Shown piece after piece: positions 8,480-16,925 of a DNA stretch of 64,000 bases. The DNA comes from Thalassospira lucentensis (GTDB lineage: Bacteria > Pseudomonadota > Alphaproteobacteria > Rhodospirillales > Thalassospiraceae). Where the stretch lies: positions 304,803 through 368,802 of the forward strand of contig NZ_JAATOV010000004.1 in NCBI RefSeq assembly GCF_011806425.1. The letters are read 5' to 3'. Positions within the stretch are counted from its first letter, which is position 1, and each line of letters starts with the position of its first letter. Made by a program: the position numbers and the translations under genes. Below the pieces are notes generated by a model. The model ran no database searches. It was not told the DNA's origin and saw only the letters and a program-made list of their open reading frames with translations.

Positions 8480-9214
8480 TTAGACCGCCAAAAATCCGCC
8501 ATCGACCGGCAAAACCGCCCCTGTCACGAACGAGGCATCATCGGAAAACAGCATGGCAATCGACCTTGCAACTTCCTCCACCTCGGCAAAGCGACCATGG
8601 GGATGACGGACCATCATTGGATCTCTTTTGGCGGGATCGGTCCAAGTTGTTGCCGCCAATTCCGTCATTGTGATTGTTGGCGCAACCGCATTGACCCGAA
8701 TGTTATGCGCGCCAAGCTCCTTGGCCATGACACGGGTTGCGCCCTCAAGACCGGCCTTGGACGCGGCGTAACACATATGCTCGACAAAACCGCGATGCCC
8801 GGCGATGGACGACACATTCACAATCGCACCGCCACCGCCCGCATCGACACGCGCCCGGGCAAATTCCTGTGCGCAAATCAGCGCCGCACGCAGGTTGATC
8901 CCCATCACGGTTTCATACCCCGCGTCCGTCATCTCAAGCACGCTTTCAAGGACGTTGGTTCCAGCACAATTAATCAGAAAATCACAAAGCCCGGCATCCT
9001 TCATGGCCGCACGCGCGGCCATGGGATCGGATAAATCAGCGCAAATGCCCCGCGCCCCAATTTCGGACGCCAGACTGTCCAAATCGCTTTGGGTGCGGGC
9101 AATGGCAACAACGGATGCGCCACCTTGTGCCATTACGTGCGCACAGGCCCGGCCGATGCCTTTGCCCGCACCGGTGATAATGACTGTTTTTTCGGCAAAT
9201 TTGTTCGACGTCAT
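8480..9214 (-). CDS. SDR oxidoreductase, L-xylulose reductase (DCXR)-like
   Basis: Short-chain dehydrogenase of 244 residues with TGAGKGIG cofactor motif, IARTQSDLDSL after beta-2, INCAG, catalytic Ser in VSSIAG and YAASK. The C-terminal half (NAVAPTITMTELAATTW, GRFAEVEEVA, TGAVLPVDGGF) resembles dicarbonyl/L-xylulose reductases, which interconvert L-xylulose and xylitol. It follows the SorC-type regulator gene by about 100 bp and precedes the ribitol-dehydrogenase-like SDR by 33 bp. Inference: it links L-xylulose or L-arabitol metabolism to xylitol, the substrate of the dehydrogenase at 14035. Another polyol is possible. Confidence 0.82.
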   Translation of the reverse strand: MTSNKFAEKTVIITGAGKGIGRACAHVMAQGGASVVAIARTQSDLDSLASEIGARGICADLSDPMAARAAMKDAGLCDFLINCAGTNVLESVLEMTDAGYETVMGINLRAALICAQEFARARVDAGGGGAIVNVSSIAGHRGFVEHMCYAASKAGLEGATRVMAKELGAHNIRVNAVAPTITMTELAATTWTDPAKRDPMMVRHPHGRFAEVEEVARSIAMLFSDDASFVTGAVLPVDGGFLAV

Positions 9215-9249
9215 TGGTACGTTTCCCTGATCAATTTATGCGTTGAATT

Positions 9250-9278
9250 CGGCGGCTATTCATTGCCGCCGTTTTTTT
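9250..9278 (+). terminator. Terminator-like hairpin, plus orientation only
   Basis: A 7-bp GC stem (arms 9250-9256 and 9265-9271) is followed by seven T on the plus strand. Both flanking genes are on the minus strand, and the minus orientation has no T tract. It would therefore stop antisense or read-through plus-strand transcription rather than end the regulator mRNA. Confidence 0.5.
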
Positions 9279-9317
9279 ATTCAATACCTTTGATGACCGT
9301 CTTTAAGGGTGTTGCGT

Positions 9318-10274
9318 CTATTGCGTTTCCAGCAACATCTCCGCGGTCAGGTCATCGGTTACCAGCGTATCAACCAGCCCACGGGTAATGGCCGCGCGCA
9401 TGATGTTGACCTTATGCGCGCCAGCAGCGGTCAATATCTTGTTTGGAATCCCGGCAAGGGCCGTAAGATCGACACCAACGGTGCGGTCATTAATCGGATG
9501 ATTAATTTCATTGCCGTTCGCATCCAAAAAACGGCCCAGCACGTCACCCACCGCGCCTGCTTCGCGCAGTGCTTCCATCCGCACATCTTTGGGCAGGCCG
9601 TATTTCACCATGAAGGACAAATCCGACACGTCACCCACCACAAGCAGGACAGCATCCGCCGCCAGACAGCGTTCAATATGCGATGCATAGATGTCCTGAC
9701 TTAAAAACAGGTCCTTATCCAAACCTTCCGGCAAGTAAATCGGGGCAACCAAATGGGAATATTGCGCGTTAAACCGATCGGCAAATCCCGATGCGATGCT
9801 GAACGCGTTAAATGACGATCCCGCCGCCGTCCCGCCCATCAGAGCAAGGATTTCAAGATCGGGCAATTCCTGATACGGCAATCGTTCCAGCGCCTTTTGC
9901 AGGGTAACGCCCCACGAAACGCCAATCTTTTTCCATGGCTCGGTCTTAAGCGTTGTCGACAAATAATGCGCCAAAGCTGTGCCAACCGGGGCGTGATTGT
10001 CGTAATTTTTTGTATCTGCGGGCACCACAAGTGCCTTGCTGATCCCAAATTCCTGTTCGAGTTTACGCTGCAATTCTAATCGTATGAGGAATGGGGATTC
10101 GATCTGAATATTGACCAATCCCAATGCCTTGGCTTTTTGGATCGCCTGATTAACACGCAGTCGCGTCACACCCATTTCACGGGCGACTTCGGCCTGTGTT
10201 TGGCCGTTCAAATAGTACCGCCAGCAGACTTCTGTCAGAAATCCTTCGCCTTCTTCAATTGGCTCTCTTGGCAT
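9318..10274 (-). CDS. SorC/DeoR-type sugar-binding transcriptional regulator
   Basis: This 318-residue protein has an N-terminal helix-turn-helix (GQTQAEVAREMGVTRLRVNQAIQKAKALGLVNI, about residues 22-55). The C-terminal sugar-phosphate-isomerase-like effector domain includes ALMGGTAAGSSF and DAVLLVVGDVSD. SorC members bind phosphorylated sugars and control divergent polyol or sorbose operons. The ATG at 10274 is preceded by GGAGG. The long upstream frame extension overlaps the divergent promoter region and is rejected. It heads the operon with two pentitol-type SDRs and faces the ABC importer. The palindrome at 10357-10376 is its best candidate operator. Confidence 0.9.
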   Translation of the reverse strand: MPREPIEEGEGFLTEVCWRYYLNGQTQAEVAREMGVTRLRVNQAIQKAKALGLVNIQIESPFLIRLELQRKLEQEFGISKALVVPADTKNYDNHAPVGTALAHYLSTTLKTEPWKKIGVSWGVTLQKALERLPYQELPDLEILALMGGTAAGSSFNAFSIASGFADRFNAQYSHLVAPIYLPEGLDKDLFLSQDIYASHIERCLAADAVLLVVGDVSDLSFMVKYGLPKDVRMEALREAGAVGDVLGRFLDANGNEINHPINDRTVGVDLTALAGIPNKILTAAGAHKVNIMRAAITRGLVDTLVTDDLTAEMLLETQ

Positions 10275-10356
10275 GACGTCCTCCTGTCGCACGGCAGCTT
10301 TGGTGGCATAGTAGCCCCGGCACCGCGTCAAATTAACAAATGTAAAATTAAATATA

Positions 10357-10376
10357 CAAGTGAAAATTTTCACTTG
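10357..10376. promoter_or_regulatory. Perfect 20-bp palindrome, candidate SorC-regulator operator
   Basis: CAAGTGAAAA is followed directly by its exact complement TTTTCACTTG. It lies in an AT-rich stretch between the regulator gene (start 10274) and the polyol binding-protein gene (start 10487), in position to control both. Assignment to the SorC-type regulator is inferred from position. Confidence 0.7.
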
Positions 10377-10486
10377 CATGGATTGCATTACATATGCATC
10401 ATTCCACCGCACGGAAATGCAGGTCCAAAGCAACACAAGAATGCTGACCGGCGATATCCGCACATTCCAACGGGAGGAATATCGAA

Positions 10487-11920
10487 ATGAATTACGCACT
10501 TAAAGTAGGTGTATCAGCACTTGCTTTGTCCATCGCATCCACTGCGGCATATGCCGATGATGCTTTTTGGAAAAAAGCCGCTGAACCGTATCAGGATGTC
10601 ACCCTTCATGGCGTGACCGAGTCGACCCCGCCGTCAAATTACATCCGCGAAGTATTGGCCCCACAGTTCGAAGAACTGACCGGCATCCGCGTTGATATCG
10701 AAACCACTTCGTGGGATCAGATGTATGACAAGGCCATCAAAGACATGGAAGTCGGCACCGGCATCTATGACATGGTCTTTATCGAACAGGACATCGTGTA
10801 TTCCTATCTGTCACGCAATTTCCTGACCGACACCACCAAACTTCTTGCCGACAACCCATCGCTTAAAGCACCTACCTACAGCGAAGATAACTTCACCACC
10901 TTTGCCGATTACTTCCGCGGTGAAAACGGTGATCTGTACGGCGTGCCGATGGAAGCCTTCATCAAGATTTATCTCTATCGCACCGATCTGTTCAACGATC
11001 CGGAAATCAAAGAAGCATTCAAGGCGGAAACCGGTCGCGAACTTAAACCAGCGAAAACCCATGAAGAATACGGCGAAATCGCCCGTTTCTTCACCAAATG
11101 GGGCAAAGACCACGACATGGATCTGTGGGGCACCACCGCACAGGCCCACACCGGTCACCCGGCGTCGTTCTATGAATATTTTGAATCCATTGCACCGACC
11201 TACGGCGTTTATAATTGGGGCATTGATGCCGACAACAATTACGCCGCGACCGTCGAACATGGCGGCAAGATGAACAGCCCAGAGGCCAAAAAGGCCCTTA
11301 AATGGTGGCTGAGCATGCGCGACATCGCCCCGCCAGAAAGCAATGCGTCAACCTGGACCGAAGTTGGCACCACGTTTGGTGCTGGCCGTGTCGCACAGGG
11401 TCTGGTGTATGGTGAAAATGCTGGCTGGATCGCAGCTGATGAATCCAAATCATTGGTTGTTGGCAAAGTTGGCGTTGCCCTTCCGCCGCTTGAAGACGGC
11501 ATCCTAGAAGAAGTCGAAAACGGCAAAGGCTACATCGGTTACTATGATGGCGGTGCATTTGGCATTCCTTCGCCGTCAAAGAACAAAGAAGCCGCGATGC
11601 TGTTCTTGCAATATATCGGTCAGGACGAAGTTCAGCCTGATTGGGCAGTTGCCGCACCACGTGTGACCAACAAGGCAACCTATGACGATCCCAAAGTTCA
11701 GGAAATGAACAAAGAACTTGGCGGATATTATGACCTTCTGCGTGACAAAGGATATCTGTTTGCCGGTGCACCGGCATATCCGTTCCACGCGCAGGTCCGC
11801 GAAGCTGTCTCGCCGATCCTCTATGAAATTCTGACCGGTGATCTTGATCCAGACACGGGTCTTGATCAGATGGCTGCCAAGGCCGAAGCCGAACTTACCG
11901 ATCTTGGCTATCGCAAGTAA
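10487..11920 (+). CDS. ABC polyol/sugar transporter periplasmic binding protein
   Basis: The 477-residue precursor has signal peptide [23 protein letters not shown]. The mature part starts [20 protein letters not shown] and shows family-1 solute-binding features ([25 protein letters not shown] lobe I strand, [19 protein letters not shown] hinge region). Its ribosome site is GGGAGGA. It leads an operon with two permeases, a small membrane protein, a polyol dehydrogenase, an ATPase, a HAD phosphatase and xylulokinase. A pentitol such as xylitol, arabitol or ribitol is therefore the likely ligand (inference). Confidence 0.93.
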   Translation: MNYALKVGVSALALSIASTAAYADDAFWKKAAEPYQDVTLHGVTESTPPSNYIREVLAPQFEELTGIRVDIETTSWDQMYDKAIKDMEVGTGIYDMVFIEQDIVYSYLSRNFLTDTTKLLADNPSLKAPTYSEDNFTTFADYFRGENGDLYGVPMEAFIKIYLYRTDLFNDPEIKEAFKAETGRELKPAKTHEEYGEIARFFTKWGKDHDMDLWGTTAQAHTGHPASFYEYFESIAPTYGVYNWGIDADNNYAATVEHGGKMNSPEAKKALKWWLSMRDIAPPESNASTWTEVGTTFGAGRVAQGLVYGENAGWIAADESKSLVVGKVGVALPPLEDGILEEVENGKGYIGYYDGGAFGIPSPSKNKEAAMLFLQYIGQDEVQPDWAVAAPRVTNKATYDDPKVQEMNKELGGYYDLLRDKGYLFAGAPAYPFHAQVREAVSPILYEILTGDLDPDTGLDQMAAKAEAELTDLGYRK

Positions 11921-11954
11921 GTCAGTCTTTCTGATCTGAAAAATCCATCATCAA

Positions 11955-11980
11955 GGATCGCTACCTTCGGGTGGCGATCC
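11955..11980 (+). terminator. UUCG-capped stem-loop after the binding-protein gene
   Basis: Arms GGATCGCTACC and GGTGGCGATCC pair over 11 bp with one wobble around a TTCG loop closed by C-G, the exceptionally stable UUCG tetraloop. No T run follows, so it more likely protects the 3' end of the binding-protein mRNA than terminates it. It lies 34 bp after the stop codon and about 68 bp before the first permease. Confidence 0.65.
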
Positions 11981-12047
11981 CCCCGTCATGACGCAACAAC
12001 CGCGCGCATGAACGGAACCACTGCATCCATCATCCAGGGAGTTGATA

Positions 12048-12926
12048 ATGCGCTCCAACAAGCTTGGTTGGATCCTTTTGGCGCCAACGCTGCTGATCTT
12101 GTTTTTCTTCGGTGTCTTGCCGTTTGTTTACGTGGTCTTCGTGTCGTTCCATCAATGGAACCCGTTCGCAGCATCGCCAGAAATGATCTTTAACGGTGCG
12201 GACAATTTCCGTCGCATCGTCTTTGACTCTGCGTTCCTCAACTCGCTTGGTGTGACCGTGGCGTTCGTTCTGTTTGCCGTCATATCCGAAGTCATTATCG
12301 GATATATGCTGGCACAGGCATTTATGCGCGAATTTCCCGGCAAAGCATTCTTTCGCACCATTCATACGCTGCCCCTTATTATGGCGCCGATCATTGTTGG
12401 TTCCGTCTGGAAGCTGATGACAACGCCGTCGATTGGCATCATTCCGCATTACCTTGATAAATGGTTCGGGATCAGCATGAATATCGGCACATCCGCACCC
12501 GCCGCCTTTTTCACGATTGTCGTGATGGACATCTGGCACTGGACGCCGCTTGTGACCCTAACGCTGATTGCCGCCTTGGTATCCTTGCCGCGCGATCCGT
12601 TTGAACAGGCCCAGATTGACGGTGCAAACAAACGCCAGATCTTTTGGCACATCACACTTCCAATGATCGCCCCGGCCCTTATTGCCACAGTATTTATCCG
12701 TCTGATGGATGCCCTTCGTACTGTTGACGAAGTCTGGATGCTGACCGGGGGTGGACCGGGCTCTTCAACCCGTTTTCTGGGCGTTCATATCTTTAAGGAA
12801 GTCTTCCCCAAAACCAACTACGGCTACGGATCAACCATTTCCGTGATCGTTCTTTACCTCACCATCGTGGTCTGCTGGCTGCTTTATGTCAGCATGCTGG
12901 CCCCGCGCAATAACAGGAAGGGATAA
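12048..12926 (+). CDS. ABC polyol transporter permease, MalF type
   Basis: This 292-residue inner-membrane protein has a first hydrophobic helix at WILLAPTLLILFFFGVLPFVYVVFV and the EAA loop DPFEQAQIDGANKRQIFWHITLP. It forms half of the polyol channel. The ATG at 12048 is chosen because AGGGAG lies 7 nt upstream. A TTG two codons earlier is less likely. The MalG-like partner follows after 5 bp. Confidence 0.93.
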   Translation: MRSNKLGWILLAPTLLILFFFGVLPFVYVVFVSFHQWNPFAASPEMIFNGADNFRRIVFDSAFLNSLGVTVAFVLFAVISEVIIGYMLAQAFMREFPGKAFFRTIHTLPLIMAPIIVGSVWKLMTTPSIGIIPHYLDKWFGISMNIGTSAPAAFFTIVVMDIWHWTPLVTLTLIAALVSLPRDPFEQAQIDGANKRQIFWHITLPMIAPALIATVFIRLMDALRTVDEVWMLTGGGPGSSTRFLGVHIFKEVFPKTNYGYGSTISVIVLYLTIVVCWLLYVSMLAPRNNRKG

Positions 12927-12931
12927 CGATC

Positions 12932-13768
12932 ATGAAAAAGCGCAATCCAATCCTTACAACACTGTTCTGGATCCTGATCAGCCTCCTGACCTTGTTCCCG
13001 ATCTACTGGTTGTTTGTCATTTCGGTCAAACCTGCGGTTCAGCTTTTCAGCACGCCGGACCTTATTTTGAACAACCCGTACTGGGGCAACTACACCGAAG
13101 TCCTCGGTAACCGGCTGGTTCGAAGCTACATGATCAATTCGCTGATCATTTCCAGCGGCAATGCCCTGCTGTGTACGGTTCTTGGCTTCTTTACCTGCTA
13201 TGCGCTGTCGCGCTTTGATTTTAAGGGCAAAGAATCCATCTTCTTCTGGACCATCACCAACCGAATGGCGCCGCCTGCGGTGTTCTTGCTGCCGTTGTTT
13301 TTGCTGATGACGCAAGTGTACCGTATCGGGGAATTTACGCTGCTTGATACGCGCATCGGCATGATCTTGGTCTATTGCACCTTTAACCTGCCCTTCGCCA
13401 TCTGGACGCTGCGTCCGACCATTGATGGGATCCCCAAAGAACTTGACGAAGCGGCCTATGTCGATGGGGCAAGCCCATGGAAAGTGATCAGCGAAATCGT
13501 CTTCCCGCTGTGCCGTCCGGGCCTTGCCGTCACCCTGATCCTGACCTGGGTTTTTGCCTGGAACGAATACCTGCTGGCTGCGACCTTGACCAATTTCGAT
13601 GCGCGTACCTTGACCACGGGTCTGTCGGAATATGTCACCACTACGGGGACTGAATGGGGAATTATGGCGACGATTTCGGTCTTTACCCTGATCCCTGCCC
13701 TAATCGTTTTCGGTTTGGTCCAAAAACACATTGTGGCCGGTCTAACCTTTGGCGCGGTGAAAGGATAA
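12932..13768 (+). CDS. ABC polyol transporter permease, MalG type
   Basis: Inner-membrane protein of 278 residues with about six hydrophobic segments. The EAA motif is KELDEAAYVDGASPWKVISEIVFP, and the C-terminal signature is VQKHIVAGLTFGAVKG. It pairs with the preceding MalF-like subunit. Its ribosome site (AGGAAGGGATAA) overlaps the end of the upstream gene, and its own last codons GTG AAA GGA TAA supply the site for the next gene. This is tight translational coupling. Confidence 0.93.
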   Translation: MKKRNPILTTLFWILISLLTLFPIYWLFVISVKPAVQLFSTPDLILNNPYWGNYTEVLGNRLVRSYMINSLIISSGNALLCTVLGFFTCYALSRFDFKGKESIFFWTITNRMAPPAVFLLPLFLLMTQVYRIGEFTLLDTRIGMILVYCTFNLPFAIWTLRPTIDGIPKELDEAAYVDGASPWKVISEIVFPLCRPGLAVTLILTWVFAWNEYLLAATLTNFDARTLTTGLSEYVTTTGTEWGIMATISVFTLIPALIVFGLVQKHIVAGLTFGAVKG

Positions 13769-13772
13769 CGAC

Positions 13773-14030
13773 ATGACCGATAAACATGTGACACCGCTGG
13801 CGTCCGCCCACCTTGCCAAAGAAGGCGATGACGCCGCCCTTGGAGATACGGAAAGACACGGCTTCTTGCCGATTGAAACCAACTGGTTTGATCGTCTTTT
13901 CATATCTGTCGTGATCTGGGTCGCACTTTCCCTGTTCTGGTTCCGCTTTATCGAACCAATCGGATTGTCCATCTGGATTTCAAATGCGATTGCTTTGGCG
14001 CTTGGCGCCTTCATTATCAGGAAAGGATAA
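13773..14030 (+). CDS. Small two-helix membrane protein of unknown function in the polyol ABC operon
   Basis: The 85-residue product has a polar N-terminal 35 residues, then two hydrophobic segments ([20 protein letters not shown] and [20 protein letters not shown]) joined by a short loop. I recognise no family with certainty. It lies 4 bp after the MalG-like permease and 4 bp before the dehydrogenase, with good ribosome sites on both sides, so it is clearly a translated operon member. Small membrane proteins accompany some glycerol and polyol ABC importers, so an accessory or stabilising subunit is plausible. That is inference only. Confidence 0.85.
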   Translation: MTDKHVTPLASAHLAKEGDDAALGDTERHGFLPIETNWFDRLFISVVIWVALSLFWFRFIEPIGLSIWISNAIALALGAFIIRKG

Positions 14031-14034
14031 CGCC

Positions 14035-15087
14035 ATGAAATCCCTGGTTCTGGAAAAGAAAGACGAAATTACCTTGCGCGATTTTCCGGCAATTGACCGG
14101 ACAGAAGAAGTTCTGGGCGCACGCGATGTCCGCATTAAAATGCATACCGTCGGCATTTGTGGGTCAGACGTCCATTATTACACCCATGGCCGGATCGGTC
14201 CGTTTGTTGTCAACGAGCCGATGATTTTGGGCCACGAAGCATCGGGCACGGTGATTGAAACCGGCTCAGAAGTCAGTACCCTGAAAGTGGGGGATCGCGT
14301 ATGCATGGAACCGGGGATCCCCGATCCCAACAGCAAGGCAACCCGCCTTGGTATGTATAATGTTGATCCGGCAGTGCGTTTCTGGGCCACCCCGCCAGTA
14401 CATGGCATATTGCGCCCAACGTGCGTTCACCCAGAAGCCTTCACCTTTAAACTGCCCGACAATGTTTCCTTTGCCGAAGCCGCCATGGTCGAACCCCTTG
14501 CCGTGGGTGTTCATGCCGCGACCAAGGCCCGTATCAAACCGGGCGACATTGCCCTGGTGATTGGCGCGGGGCCGATTGGTTTGGTCACGGCACTGTCCGC
14601 CTTGGCGGGCGGTTGTGCGCGTGTTTACGTGGCTGATCTTGCGGAAAAGAAGCTTGAAATCGCTGCATCGCTAAGCCCCGCGATCACACCAATTAACGCC
14701 AAATCGCAAAACATTGCCGAAATCGTCAAGCGCGATACAGATGGCTGGGGTGCAGATGTTGTGTTTGAAGCAACCGGTTCGCCCAAGGCGGCCGCGGCCG
14801 TTTTCGAACCACTTTGTCCGGGCGGCTGTGTGGTCATGATCGGCGGTCAACCCGACCCGATTAGCTATGACGCAGGGGCGGCAATGATCCGCGAAGCACG
14901 GGTCGAAAACATTTTCCGCTATGCGCATGTTTTCCCGCGCTGCGTTGCAATGCTGAGCTCCGGCGTAATTGATGTCAAACCGCTTATTACCCGAACATTC
15001 TCATTCGAAGACAGCGTGCGTGCGTTCGATATAGCAGCCTCTGCCCCGCCGGCAGATGTGAAACTGCAAATCGAATTGCCGCAATAA
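14035..15087 (+). CDS. Zinc-dependent polyol dehydrogenase (xylitol/sorbitol dehydrogenase family)
   Basis: This 350-residue medium-chain dehydrogenase has catalytic-zinc motif [10 protein letters not shown] and GHEASGTV, and cofactor motif [10 protein letters not shown] near residue 178. The region that normally holds four structural-zinc cysteines is replaced by [28 protein letters not shown], the cysteine-poor form seen in many xylitol/sorbitol dehydrogenases. It would oxidise xylitol to D-xylulose, feeding the xylulokinase downstream. The ATG at 14035 follows AGGAAAGGATAACGCC. A longer frame would overlap the small membrane gene. Confidence 0.9.
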   Translation: MKSLVLEKKDEITLRDFPAIDRTEEVLGARDVRIKMHTVGICGSDVHYYTHGRIGPFVVNEPMILGHEASGTVIETGSEVSTLKVGDRVCMEPGIPDPNSKATRLGMYNVDPAVRFWATPPVHGILRPTCVHPEAFTFKLPDNVSFAEAAMVEPLAVGVHAATKARIKPGDIALVIGAGPIGLVTALSALAGGCARVYVADLAEKKLEIAASLSPAITPINAKSQNIAEIVKRDTDGWGADVVFEATGSPKAAAAVFEPLCPGGCVVMIGGQPDPISYDAGAAMIREARVENIFRYAHVFPRCVAMLSSGVIDVKPLITRTFSFEDSVRAFDIAASAPPADVKLQIELPQ

Positions 15088-15098
15088 GGAGAAGCCCA

Positions 15099-16160
15099 AT
15101 GGCCAATGTAAAAATAGAAAACGTCGTCAAACGCTACTCCAATGTTCAGGTCATGCACGGCGTGGATGTCGACATCGAAGACGGCGAATTCGTCGTTCTG
15201 GTAGGTCCGTCTGGCTGTGGCAAATCGACCTTGCTACGCATGCTTGCGGGTCTTGAAGAAATCAGCGATGGCACGATTTCGATTGGGGGCCGCGTTGTTA
15301 ATGACGTGATCCCAAAGGATCGCGACATTGCGATGGTCTTCCAAAGCTATGCGCTTTATCCGCATAAAACCGTGTTTGATAATATCGGCTTCCCCCTGAA
15401 AATGGCGAAACAGCCCGATAGTGTCATCAAGGAAAAAGTCACCAAAGCAGCCGAGGTTCTTGACCTTGATCATTTGCTTGACCGCTATCCCAAGCAGCTT
15501 TCAGGCGGGCAGCGCCAGCGCGTTGCCATGGGCCGCGCGATTGTTCGTGATCCGCAAGTATTCCTGTTTGATGAACCGCTTTCAAACCTTGATGCAAAAC
15601 TGCGCGTGACCATGCGCGTTGAAATCAAAGAACTGCATCAACGTTTGGGCACGACCATTGTCTATGTCACCCACGATCAGATCGAAGCCATGACCATGGC
15701 CGATAAGATCGTTGTCATGCGCGATGGGCGCGTGGAGCAAATCGGCAGCCCCTTGGATCTATACGACCATCCGAAAAACGTGTTCGTTGCCGGGTTTATT
15801 GGATCGCCTTCCATGAACTTCGTACACGGCACAATCGCGGTCAAAGACGGCAAAAAAGTTTTCCTATCCGATCATGGCTTGGAACTTCCAGTCCCTGAAA
15901 ACAATGCACGCACCAATCAAGCTGTCACCTATGGCATTCGCCCAGAACATATTCAGGTTGGCGATCAGGGGGTGCCGATGAAAGTTGTCGTTGTCGAACC
16001 CACCGGTTCAGAAACGCAGGTCTTTGCCAAATCGGGCCCTGAATTGATTGATGCGCTGGTTAAAGATCGGATTTCTGCCAAACCCGGTTCCGAGCTGTGC
16101 TACATGATTGATCCCGCAAATGTCCATTTGTTCGATCGCGAAACCGAACAGAGAATTTAA
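15099..16160 (+). CDS. ABC polyol transporter ATP-binding protein (MalK/UgpC type)
   Basis: This 353-residue ATPase has Walker [18 protein letters not shown] signature, Walker [27 protein letters not shown] and a C-terminal TOBE-like region. It is the fourth component of the importer, encoded 11 bp after the polyol dehydrogenase. Transport and first oxidation are thus made from one transcript. It is similar in design to the ATPase at 2246 but clearly a separate copy in a separate operon. Confidence 0.95.
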   Translation: MANVKIENVVKRYSNVQVMHGVDVDIEDGEFVVLVGPSGCGKSTLLRMLAGLEEISDGTISIGGRVVNDVIPKDRDIAMVFQSYALYPHKTVFDNIGFPLKMAKQPDSVIKEKVTKAAEVLDLDHLLDRYPKQLSGGQRQRVAMGRAIVRDPQVFLFDEPLSNLDAKLRVTMRVEIKELHQRLGTTIVYVTHDQIEAMTMADKIVVMRDGRVEQIGSPLDLYDHPKNVFVAGFIGSPSMNFVHGTIAVKDGKKVFLSDHGLELPVPENNARTNQAVTYGIRPEHIQVGDQGVPMKVVVVEPTGSETQVFAKSGPELIDALVKDRISAKPGSELCYMIDPANVHLFDRETEQRI

Positions 16161-16169
16161 GGAATCTTC

Positions 16170-16856
16170 ATGACGTCTTCTGCCGCCGTTATCTTTGATA
16201 TGGACGGTTGCCTCGTCGACAGTGAACCACTGTCGTTAGAGGTCATCGCAAACGAAATGCAGTCGCTTGGCATTCAGGATGCCGATATCAATGATGTTCG
16301 CAGCCGTTTTCTCGGCGTATCAATCCAAGATATCTGTAAAAACATAACTGAACGTTTGGGCCGTCCGTGCCCGGATGACTTTATTGATCGTGTCGAAAAC
16401 CACCTTCTTTCAGAATATCAAACCCGACTTACCAAGATCGCGCATGTTGATGAACTGCTCGACCGCCTGTCGGAGCAAGGCATAAAAACCGCCCTTGCGA
16501 CCGGAAGTTCTTTGCGGCGCATGCGTAAAACGCTTGAACTATCAAACCTTTTGCCGCGCTTTGACGGAACAGCGTTTAGTGCCGATCAGGTCGAGAATGG
16601 CAAACCGGCACCGGACCTTTTTTTATTGGCCGCACAACAAATTGGCGTGGATCCCAAAGACTGCGTGGTTGTTGAAGATTCCCCGCACGGGGTCAAAGGT
16701 GCGATTGCTGCTGGTATGAAGGCGATTGGGTTTGTTGGCGGCACGCATCTTGATGATATTCGCGATTATCAAACAAACCTTTTGCAAGTCGCAGGTGCAT
16801 CGGTAATTCTCCATGACCTTCAAGATGTTGGTGATGAAATCATCGGGCAATCATGA
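16170..16856 (+). CDS. HAD-superfamily phosphatase (beta-phosphoglucomutase-like)
   Basis: This 228-residue protein has HAD motif I FDMDGCLVDSE near residue 10, motif II ALATGSSL, motif III Lys in VENGKPAPD and motif IV VVEDSPHGVKGA, with a helical cap between motifs I and II. Family members dephosphorylate or isomerise sugar phosphates. In polyol operons a HAD gene often sits beside the kinase. A role in removing toxic pentitol phosphates is plausible but unproven. It lies 9 bp after the ATPase gene. Confidence 0.88.
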   Translation: MTSSAAVIFDMDGCLVDSEPLSLEVIANEMQSLGIQDADINDVRSRFLGVSIQDICKNITERLGRPCPDDFIDRVENHLLSEYQTRLTKIAHVDELLDRLSEQGIKTALATGSSLRRMRKTLELSNLLPRFDGTAFSADQVENGKPAPDLFLLAAQQIGVDPKDCVVVEDSPHGVKGAIAAGMKAIGFVGGTHLDDIRDYQTNLLQVAGASVILHDLQDVGDEIIGQS

Positions 16857-16925
16857 TGCTTTCATGATGTTTGTCGTGCATGATCTGATGAACCACCACC
16901 CGTCTCTTTTTAAAAGGGCCTTTGA

